Shown one piece after another: positions 57,006-64,000 of a stretch of 64,000 bases of DNA. The DNA comes from an uncultured Eubacterium sp. Lineage in GTDB: Bacteria; Bacillota; Clostridia; Lachnospirales; Lachnospiraceae. How positions within the stretch are numbered: the stretch's first letter is position 1; each line of letters opens with the position of its first letter. Under the pieces are notes generated by a model. It was given only the letters and a program-made list of their open reading frames with translations. It was not told where the DNA came from and ran no database searches. The position numbers were made by a program, and so were the translations under genes. The stretch is taken from the NCBI GenBank assembly GCA_947178105.1, contig CAMWXD010000004.1, forward strand, positions 1 to 64,000. Direction: 5' to 3'.

Positions 57006-57034
57006 ATTATAATACGCTTGCGATGTATTGTCAA
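57006..57034 (-). promoter_or_regulatory. Consensus promoter without an assigned gene
   Basis: On the minus strand TTGACA (57034-57029), exactly 17 bp, TATAAT (57011-57006). It points away from the surface-protein locus towards hicB, where no ordinary gene lies on this strand. Confidence 0.75.
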
Positions 57035-57117
57035 TTAGTAGAATGAGAAACCAGAAAAGACAGGAACCTCCCTCCCAAAAGTTCGATCCCTGCCGTTTTA
57101 TTATTTTATCAGCAAGC

Positions 57118-58710
57118 CTAAACCCCCTGCTTCTTCCCAACAATCACCAGCCCGCATCCAACAAACACAAGCCCGCAGATCAAAAACAGGAATGGGTCGA
57201 TCGTCCCGTCTGCTGTCTTCGGCGTTTCATCCAGTGTATGGCTGCCGGAAGTCGTTCCTGCATATGCCCCAGAAGAGCCGCTGCCCGAGCTTGCGCCGCC
57301 AGATGAGCTTGCCTTTGTAGTACCTGATGTACTGCCTGAGCCTGAACTGCCGCCGGAGCTACTGCCGCTGCCGGATGAGCCGCCGGTACTGCCCGATCCA
57401 CTACCAGATCCTGAACCGCCGGACGCACTGCCCGAACCGCTGCCGGATCCAGAACTGCCAGAAGCACTGCCCGAACCGCTGCCGGATGAGCCGCCAGTAC
57501 TGTTACCAGAACCGCCCGAAGTTTGCCCAAGATCAACGGATGTGCTTCCCGCACCGGTTTCATCGACATCATCGTTATTTGAGGATGAGCCGCCGCTGCC
57601 GATATTGGATGTATTTTCACTGACATCCACGCTTACACTTCCGCCCGAAGAAGATCCTGCGCTGTCATCATCGTCGTCATCACTGCTGTCAGAAGAGCTG
57701 CCGCCGTCCAGGCTGCTGAACGGATACCCAGCCGAAGCCGCAAACGTCTCCGCCGCAGAGTTGCTGTATCCTGTAATCGAGTCCGGCGACCATCCTGACT
57801 GTGAGCCAATCGAGGTCACAGAACGCGGAATCGTAATCGAACTGATTCCGCTGCCGGAAAACGCACCGCTTTCAATCGTCGTAAGGCTGCCCGGCAAAGA
57901 TAAGGATGTCACTCTGCTGCATCCCGCTAACGCACCGCTGCCGATAATTCTTGTATTGGAATTTAACGACACGCTGGACTTACCGACCGGAACCATAATC
58001 AGTCTTGTCAAAGAAGCATTGTACAGGCATCCGCCGTCCGAAGCATATGCCGAATTCCCCGAAGCGACATTGATCGTAGACAGGCTGGAGCAGCCGGATA
58101 ATGCACTGCCGCCAATGCTCGTCGTACTTGCCGGAATCGAGATTGCCGATAAATTGCTGCAATTTGCAAACGCACTGTCACCGATACTCGTCACACCAGA
58201 CGGAATCGACATCGAGCTTAAGCCGGAACAGCCGGAAAACGCGCCGCTGCCGATGCTGCTGACTCCTGCTGAAATCGCAATACTCGACAAAGAGCGGCAT
58301 CCGCTGAACGTAGAAGCCGGAATCGATGATATCGAAGCCTGTAAGCTGACGGAGCTTAAGCCGCTGCATCCTGCAAAGACGCCGCTGCCCATACTCGTCA
58401 CGCTGCCTGGAATGGTCACGTTTGATAATGATGTACAGTTTGCAAACGCACTTTCACCAATGCTGGTAACACTGCTTGGAATGCTGACACTGCTGATTGC
58501 TTTGCCGGAAAATGCCCCGGCGCCAATGGATGTTACTTCCGAAGGTATCGTGACTGCACCGCCCCCGCCGTTATACGCAGTCAGTACGCCGCCGGAGATG
58601 GTCATATTTGCTGAATTGGATGCAAATACATTTTCACACGGTATCAGGAATAATACCATTGCCAATGCCATAAATATGGCTGACCTTTTTTTTCTTTTTG
58701 AACTACTCAT
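57118..58710 (-). CDS. BspA-type leucine-rich-repeat surface protein with sortase signal
   Basis: A 530-residue surface protein. A signal peptide (RSAIFMALAMVLFLIPC, cleavage after VFA) is followed by about ten LRR_5/BspA repeats (pattern IGxxAFxxCSxLxxxxIPxxVTS, residues about 40-330), a short acidic run (SSDDDDDDS), and about 150 residues of Gly/Ser-rich linker. The C-terminus is a wall-sorting signal: TPKTAD, a hydrophobic helix (FLFLICGLVFVGCGLVIV) and KKQ. The motif departs from LPXTG. The start at 58710 follows AAGGAG, six bases from the sortase stop, so the two are co-translated. It probably binds host or matrix ligands. Confidence 0.9.
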   Translation of the reverse strand: MSSSKRKKRSAIFMALAMVLFLIPCENVFASNSANMTISGGVLTAYNGGGGAVTIPSEVTSIGAGAFSGKAISSVSIPSSVTSIGESAFANCTSLSNVTIPGSVTSMGSGVFAGCSGLSSVSLQASISSIPASTFSGCRSLSSIAISAGVSSIGSGAFSGCSGLSSMSIPSGVTSIGDSAFANCSNLSAISIPASTTSIGGSALSGCSSLSTINVASGNSAYASDGGCLYNASLTRLIMVPVGKSSVSLNSNTRIIGSGALAGCSRVTSLSLPGSLTTIESGAFSGSGISSITIPRSVTSIGSQSGWSPDSITGYSNSAAETFAASAGYPFSSLDGGSSSDSSDDDDDDSAGSSSGGSVSVDVSENTSNIGSGGSSSNNDDVDETGAGSTSVDLGQTSGGSGNSTGGSSGSGSGSASGSSGSGSGSGSASGGSGSGSGSGSTGGSSGSGSSSGGSSGSGSTSGTTKASSSGGASSGSGSSGAYAGTTSGSHTLDETPKTADGTIDPFLFLICGLVFVGCGLVIVGKKQGV

Positions 58711-58715
58711 TTGCG

Positions 58716-59900
58716 TCACTCCTTCTTCGCTATGAGGAACAGCCTGCCGTCCTGCACATAGCTGTTGCACGTCGATAACGTCAGCAATTCATCCCCATAC
58801 GATAGATCAATTTTCTGGTCAAACACCGTCAACTGCTGGATATTTGCCAAAAATGCGTTAAACTCTTCCTTGTCCGCAGCATTCAGGAAATTATAATACC
58901 GAAACGTGTGGTCATCCTGATAATTCACTTTGGACAGGCACACTGCCACAATCTGGTACTCCGCCTTTTCATAGATCGTGTCAAACACCAGTTTTTGATG
59001 CTGCTCAAAATACTCCTTCTCCATGAAGCGCTTAAGGCCGCCAAACATCGTGCCGTCCCTCATATTGTGCCCATAAATAATCAAGTTCGTATCCCGATTG
59101 ACATAATCATTTCTCGCGTCTACAAACAGTGTACCATGATCGCTTTCCTTTTTTTCAAAATCATGATGTAAATAATAATCCGGGTTTTTGCTGCCTGTCT
59201 GCATGACCGGATAATTGATTACCGTCCCCTCAATCGACAGCCAGCCAGCCAGATCCTTATTTTGTTTATATAACTCTCTGTATTTCTTTAAAACAGTCAG
59301 GTCAGCCGGATCGATCTTTTTTTCCGCCTGCTTTTCTGCTTTCTCTTTGGCTGCTTTTTTTGCCGCAGCTTTGCTCGTTTTTGCAGCGTTCTTGTCAGAA
59401 GCCTGCGCATCCTCTCCGCCTGCATCCTGTGAAGCGCTGCCTTCCTGCTCATCATCCACAGAAGACTCCCGGATCAGATGCCCCGTCAGGTTCTGCATAT
59501 TCTGGAGCCGCTCAAATTCCTGGCTCTCCAGATGCTCCTGCCACAGCGTCACGCCATAATATCCCAGACAGAACACCGCAGCCAGGATACACATACAGCC
59601 CGCTGCTCCGAGCTTTTTCCCTTTCTGCTTCTGCTCATCTTTCCTGCGCTTTTCTTCCAGTAATTTCTGGGAATTTTGCGCAAGCACATCCATCACATAC
59701 CAGGAAAAGGAAATCCCCAGCTTTGTACGGAATACGATTTCCTTATTCCTGATCAGAGTGTAGAGCCTCACGGCAACATCGGGATCCGTAATATCAAGCT
59801 CCTTCGTAATGAAGTCGATCTTCTTCGCATCCTCCTGCGCCGCAAGATACTCTTCATAGGTATTAAATTCATAATCGCCTATTCTGTATTTTCCACTCAT
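58716..59900 (-). CDS. srtB: Class B sortase
   Basis: A 394-residue membrane-anchored transpeptidase. A long cytoplasmic N-terminus (about 1-95), a membrane helix (LGAAGCMCILAAVFCLGYYGV), an Ala/Lys/Glu-rich linker (about 145-195), then the sortase domain. The catalytic His is in NLIIYGHNMRDGTMFG, the Cys in LLTLSTCNSYVQDGRL and Arg just after. The extra N-terminal helix and GHNM form suit class B. It lies between two surface proteins and probably anchors the LRR protein, whose TPKTAD signal is unusual. Only seven bases separate it from the stop of the large upstream gene. Confidence 0.9.
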   Translation of the reverse strand: MSGKYRIGDYEFNTYEEYLAAQEDAKKIDFITKELDITDPDVAVRLYTLIRNKEIVFRTKLGISFSWYVMDVLAQNSQKLLEEKRRKDEQKQKGKKLGAAGCMCILAAVFCLGYYGVTLWQEHLESQEFERLQNMQNLTGHLIRESSVDDEQEGSASQDAGGEDAQASDKNAAKTSKAAAKKAAKEKAEKQAEKKIDPADLTVLKKYRELYKQNKDLAGWLSIEGTVINYPVMQTGSKNPDYYLHHDFEKKESDHGTLFVDARNDYVNRDTNLIIYGHNMRDGTMFGGLKRFMEKEYFEQHQKLVFDTIYEKAEYQIVAVCLSKVNYQDDHTFRYYNFLNAADKEEFNAFLANIQQLTVFDQKIDLSYGDELLTLSTCNSYVQDGRLFLIAKKE

Positions 59901-59907
59901 GCCCTGC

Positions 59908-62900
59908 TTATTTCACCGTAATAACCTTTAATGGATTCAGTGCACTGTAAACCTTCTTGCTGCCGTTTTTGCGGAACGCGCGGACACGGAAATATGCCCG
60001 GTCGCCGCTCTTCATACCGCGTACTGTACATACCCGGATATTCGGATTGTTTACAGTCTTTAACTTCTTATACTTCGCTGTCGCAGTTTTCTTATAATAA
60101 ATCTCATAGCCTGACGCCCCTGTTACCTTAGACCAGCTAATCCGCGCCTGCCCCTTCGCATTAGATACAACCTTTACGGTAGGCGTTTTCAGCTTCGTCG
60201 TCGTACTCAGTACCGATGAGAACGCCCCATAAGACCTCGTGCCATCCGTATTTTTAACATAAGACCTTACTTTGTACTTATAAGTCTTGCCTGCGGAAAG
60301 CCCTGTAATCGTCGCGCTGTTTGCCTTTACGGTCTTAATTACCTTGGAATTGGAATCGCAGATCTGGTAACCAGTCGCATATGCCTGCTTCGTCCATTTC
60401 AGCTTGATGCTGTTGTACTTCACAGAAGAAGCCTTTAATCCTGAAACCGCAACTGCTGAAATCTTAAAGCTGACAATCTTTGTTCCCGCATAATTGCTGT
60501 TCAGTCCTTCAATAACGATCGACGCTACACCAGGATCTGTATTATTCTTATACGTAACGGTATAATCCACACCCTTTGTCAATACCTTGCCGCCATCACT
60601 GACTGTAATATCCGGCGTATAGGCATCGCCTGTATACGTGCGGTCTGCAACATCCGATGTATCCAGACTCTGCATACTCTTCGGCTCAATGACAAACGTC
60701 GCTGTCTGCGTACCGGAATATCTGCCAACACCCGTTACCGTAATCGTCGCCGTACCAGCATTCACATTATTTGCGTAAGATACCGTATACTCCGTACCTA
60801 ATACCAATGTCCTGCTGCCAGTCTCAACTACAACTCCAGGTGTAATCGCATTGCCCGTATAAGCATAGCTTGGCGCATAACCGCTGATAATAAATCCGCC
60901 TACATCGTTGGCGATGCTGAACGTCACTGTCGTTGTTCCTGTATAGTTCGCATTGTTCAGCGCACGCAGCGTTACTGTTGCCGTACCGATATTCACATTA
61001 TTGGAATACGTCGCTGTATAATCCGTACCCTCCATCAGTATATTGTTGCCGCATTTTACTGTCAGCGCCGGCTTCACTTCGGAGCCCGTATACTGCTGAG
61101 CCGGAATCGGTGAAATCGTACACTTCGACAACTGTGCAATGATACGGAAGTTCTTCGTAATCGTACCATTGTTATTGCCAATACCCGTAATCGTAGCAAC
61201 CGCCGTACCTACTTCCACGTTGTTGCTGAACGTCACTGTATAGTCCACATTTTCCGTCATGCCCGGAACCGATACCTTTGGATATACCGCTCTGCCCGTA
61301 TAGTACATCGCATCGACCGTATCCATCGACAGGCTGACATCACTCGGCGCTACTGCCGATGATCCCGAAATCTCGCCTGTACCCTGATCCAGGAAGCTGT
61401 TCGATCCCCACGAACCGCCGCTGCTGATCGTAGAGCTGGTAATCATAAAGTTTGCGGTAGCCTTGCCGCTGAAATTATTCTTGCCTTCTACATTGATATA
61501 AGCTGTTCCAGCGTTTAAGTTGTTTGTGTAAGTTAATGTGTAGTCTACGTCTTCGGTCAGTCTGTATTTAATATTGTCAATGTAATCTGTGACAGAAATA
61601 CCTACCGGACAGATATCGTAGCCTGTGTAGGAGTATTCTCGTTTGAAACCGTCGATGATGAGGTTGTTGGAGAATGCTCTTGGGGTGATGGTAAAGGTTA
61701 GGGTTTCTGGTTTGGTTGAATAGGTGCCTTTCATTGGATTGCCTTCAACACGAATATAATAAGTTCCTGCATTGATAAAATCTCTGTTTCTGTCTTTTAT
61801 GAGATTTTCAACTGCTACTTCATTTCTATATTCTGCAATCGTACACTTATCCTTATCTACCCCAGATATAGTTACCTTTGGTGGCTGAGGCTGCGAATTG
61901 TAAATCGTTGTTGTCGGTGCAATACTGATTTTAGCATCTGTACTGATATCATTTCCAATAAAATACCAGAAGCTTGCTTCATCCGCATAATTATTCTTAC
62001 CTGTAATCGTAACCTTCACTTTGCCTGCATAGCTAAACGGCGGTGTAGGATTCCGATACTCCTCACGTATTTCCACATCATCTGTGTCTGGCTCTACATA
62101 CATATAGCTGACATCAAAATCTGTTTCGTTAATTAAAATAGCACCATGATTCTCACTCTTTGTGTCATTAAAGAAAACTCCTACTTCTTCTTCATTCAAT
62201 GTTGCCGATGCTGCATATTTCGGCAGACGAGTCTGACCCTCTATAAAATCCATACTCATCTTATAAGCACTCAGGTCTACAATACCTTCCTGATTCACTG
62301 GACGATAAGAGAATTTCGTATGGTTCGTTAACGATGCTGGTAAAATGATAAAGGTAACTTCCTTCACCCCAGTATAGTTATCATTTTCATCCGCAATTGA
62401 AATTCGAAGCACTGCTGTCTTGGTTGCATTTATATTATTCTCAAACTCTACAACCGGACTCTTAATAAACTCAGAGACAATCTTTTCACCTGTATATTCC
62501 AGAATTGTGTCACCTGCATAAGTCAGTGTAAATGCCGGTTTCTGCGGTTTTCCATTATAGACTGGTGTATCATAAGTATAGTTCAGCTCAGCAAGACTAA
62601 TATCCAATGGTATAACCGTATAAGTCCTTTCCGTTTCTCCGATAAAGTTGCCAATACCACGGATTTTTATTTTCTTTTGCCCAACACTCTTGATATCATT
62701 TCCATCATTAATATCCAAATGCTGCCATGTAAAATGCTTTGTGTAATCTTTCCAGTTCACATATTCATTCGCATTTCCACTATAAGGCACTCCAGATAAA
62801 TCCTTACCCAGATAAGTTGCTGTCGGTATTGGTGCAACATCTTTTCCGTTTTGATATGGCTGCGGCTCAATCGTTCCAAACAGAACATCGTCTTCGTTGA

Positions 62901-64000
62901 TATATTTACGCTCTATCAAATATTCAAAAGATAGATCTCCTGTATAATTGCCCTGACCACCAAGAATAAAGTCTGGTTTGACATCACCGCTCTGTGTATC
63001 TGTCCAGTTCACATGATCCCCTTGAGAGCCAGAACGGATTGCATAATTTGCTGGCGTCTCACTATCTCCCGCCGTCAATGTTGCTGTCCCACCGCTCTTC
63101 TTTGTTACCGTAACAGACTCAATCTCAGGATATACTGTAGAACCTGTATAAGTAACAGCTTCTTTATATCTTACCTTTACCTCTCCGCGATCCCAACCAT
63201 TTTTCAAATGATAAGGATTAATCGTAAAATTCTCTGTACGTGTTCCACTGTAATTGCCTTTACCGATAATTTTGATCGTATGCTTTCCGACATTTACAGC
63301 ATCATCAATCTCAACATCATAATCTTCCTGATACCGCAAAGGTCTGTTGCTGCCAATCGTAACTGTAATCTGTGCTGGATCAATAACTGGTTCGCCATGT
63401 GCATAGTCATATTCTTTTTCCACATTTCCGATAATAGCATCGCTTTCAAGGTCGGACTTCACATAGTATTTGAAGTCCAACTCGCCCGTCAGATAACCTG
63501 CCTGCTTTGCAGAATCTGTTGGAAGGATCACTACATGATTTTCTCCGAGGTTTGCTGTCGGATCATCTTGGAATATATAGTCAGTTCCATACACTAATGT
63601 TTTTCCGCCACAAATAACGGTTATTAAGTCCTGTAGTACAATCTGCTGTCCTGGAACATAAGCAATCGTATCTGAACCGCTCTTCAACTTGCATTCTGTA
63701 TAGCTATCATTCCCCAGATCGCCTTGTATTACGATCGTTGTAGTCTGCCAATTAATATAATTTCCTTTTCCTTCTACAATCGCACCTTCATGTACGCCTA
63801 CCCGCTCACTTTCGCATCTAACTTCGTAATCTGTTCCCCAAGTTAATATGTGTTCTTTATCATAGCCTGATGCTGTTGGCGGTGTGCTGTTCTGCCTCCT
63901 CTGGTAGAATTTCACTACAACCCCATTATATTGTATACCATTTGTTGTATATGGTATCGGCCTTGGAGTAATTTCTGTTTTTGTAAATCCATATCCTGCT
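59908..64000 (-). CDS. Very large Ig-like/FnIII repeat surface protein, N-terminus outside window
   Basis: At least 1360 codons are open to the right edge with no stop; the GTG at 63915 is internal, so the true start is outside. The bulk is a series of about 70-90-residue beta modules with the pattern DYTVTYxNNxNAGTAxITVxGxGNYSGTxxxxFxI; six close copies lie between codons encoded at about 60.5-61.7 kb and in the region beyond, with more diverged copies further upstream. Two fibronectin-III domains follow (IKLKWTKQAYATGYQI; ARISWSKVTGASGYEIYY), ending LKVITVK. No sorting signal is seen at its C-terminus. It is probably a secreted or wall-associated adhesin. The sortase gene is immediately downstream. 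Confidence 0.85.
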   Translation of the reverse strand, partial: AGYGFTKTEITPRPIPYTTNGIQYNGVVVKFYQRRQNSTPPTASGYDKEHILTWGTDYEVRCESERVGVHEGAIVEGKGNYINWQTTTIVIQGDLGNDSYTECKLKSGSDTIAYVPGQQIVLQDLITVICGGKTLVYGTDYIFQDDPTANLGENHVVILPTDSAKQAGYLTGELDFKYYVKSDLESDAIIGNVEKEYDYAHGEPVIDPAQITVTIGSNRPLRYQEDYDVEIDDAVNVGKHTIKIIGKGNYSGTRTENFTINPYHLKNGWDRGEVKVRYKEAVTYTGSTVYPEIESVTVTKKSGGTATLTAGDSETPANYAIRSGSQGDHVNWTDTQSGDVKPDFILGGQGNYTGDLSFEYLIERKYINEDDVLFGTIEPQPYQNGKDVAPIPTATYLGKDLSGVPYSGNANEYVNWKDYTKHFTWQHLDINDGNDIKSVGQKKIKIRGIGNFIGETERTYTVIPLDISLAELNYTYDTPVYNGKPQKPAFTLTYAGDTILEYTGEKIVSEFIKSPVVEFENNINATKTAVLRISIADENDNYTGVKEVTFIILPASLTNHTKFSYRPVNQEGIVDLSAYKMSMDFIEGQTRLPKYAASATLNEEEVGVFFNDTKSENHGAILINETDFDVSYMYVEPDTDDVEIREEYRNPTPPFSYAGKVKVTITGKNNYADEASFWYFIGNDISTDAKISIAPTTTIYNSQPQPPKVTISGVDKDKCTIAEYRNEVAVENLIKDRNRDFINAGTYYIRVEGNPMKGTYSTKPETLTFTITPRAFSNNLIIDGFKREYSYTGYDICPVGISVTDYIDNIKYRLTEDVDYTLTYTNNLNAGTAYINVEGKNNFSGKATANFMITSSTISSGGSWGSNSFLDQGTGEISGSSAVAPSDVSLSMDTVDAMYYTGRAVYPKVSVPGMTENVDYTVTFSNNVEVGTAVATITGIGNNNGTITKNFRIIAQLSKCTISPIPAQQYTGSEVKPALTVKCGNNILMEGTDYTATYSNNVNIGTATVTLRALNNANYTGTTTVTFSIANDVGGFIISGYAPSYAYTGNAITPGVVVETGSRTLVLGTEYTVSYANNVNAGTATITVTGVGRYSGTQTATFVIEPKSMQSLDTSDVADRTYTGDAYTPDITVSDGGKVLTKGVDYTVTYKNNTDPGVASIVIEGLNSNYAGTKIVSFKISAVAVSGLKASSVKYNSIKLKWTKQAYATGYQICDSNSKVIKTVKANSATITGLSAGKTYKYKVRSYVKNTDGTRSYGAFSSVLSTTTKLKTPTVKVVSNAKGQARISWSKVTGASGYEIYYKKTATAKYKKLKTVNNPNIRVCTVRGMKSGDRAYFRVRAFRKNGSKKVYSALNPLKVITVK

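Noticed and set aside
56895..57143. An 82-codon minus-strand frame between the LRR gene and hicB
   Set aside because: It starts inside the LRR gene's 3' end and reads through a promoter; no ribosome site. Only the downstream promoter/42-codon unit was kept as a candidate.
57240..57520. Repetitive GC-rich DNA considered as a CRISPR-like or tandem repeat array
   Set aside because: It is the Gly/Ser linker coding sequence of the surface protein; repeats are imperfect and codon-based without unique spacers.
57542..58735. A 397-codon plus-strand open frame opposite the LRR protein
   Set aside because: It is the antisense of a repetitive, Ser/Gly-rich gene, has no ribosome site and its protein is a low-complexity mirror of the sense repeats.

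Overview
The window looks like chromosomal DNA of a spore-forming Firmicute, most likely a Lachnospiraceae-type Clostridium. Evidence: a complete S10-spc-alpha ribosomal cluster in Firmicute order with the zinc-ribbon (C+) form of S14, a zinc-type adenylate kinase, YhaM, MutS2, NADP-type glutamate dehydrogenase, a GerA/SpoVAF spore germination protein and a class B sortase with BspA-like surface proteins. Shine-Dalgarno sites are strong (GGAGG), and many promoters match the vegetative TTGACA-17-TATAAT pattern. No rRNA, tRNA, CRISPR array or intact insertion sequence was seen.

Layout. 1-3.2 kb: the edge of a small winged-helix protein, then a three-gene drug-export-type ABC operon and its TetR repressor, with matching TGAC-N16-GTCA palindromes at both promoters. 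3.4-7.3 kb: rlmD, yhaM and an HtrA-like protein that has lost its whole catalytic triad. 7.4-7.6 kb: a 182-bp hairpin-rich element with terminal inverted repeats. 7.7-12.3 kb: mutS2 with a two-component pair. 12.4-33.9 kb (minus strand): the ribosomal cluster from rpsJ to rplQ, with secY, adk, map, infA and rpoA. It is interrupted twice by non-ribosomal cargo: Fic plus a GNAT acetyltransferase between secY and adk, and a Na/Pi cotransporter plus a HipA-like kinase between infA and rpmJ. The alpha part (rpmJ to rplQ) has its own strong promoter.

33.9-44.1 kb: a cell-wall amidase, an rRNA-methyltransferase-like gene, a sulfur-assimilation group (cysK, metY, Rrf2 regulator), a MATE exporter, a TraX-like membrane protein, a hemolysin-III protein and a lone SpoVAF with a sigma-G-like promoter. 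44.4-57 kb: toxin-antitoxin pairs (YefM/YoeB, UPF0175/DUF3368, HicAB) scattered among panBCD, an FNT-family transporter, a MacB-like ABC exporter, an orphan histidine kinase and gdhA. 57.1-64 kb: a surface-protein locus made of a very large Ig-like/FnIII repeat protein (running off the right edge), a class B sortase and a BspA-type leucine-rich-repeat protein ending in a TPKTAD-type sorting signal.

The genes suggest a gut-type anaerobe whose translation cluster has become a host for accessory stress or toxin-like modules. The most unusual items are the dead HtrA, the two cargo insertions, the response-regulator-less kinase next to a promoter with 33-bp-spaced direct repeats, the stuttered 3' end of panD, and a consensus promoter driving an apparently leaderless 42-codon ORF or small RNA.
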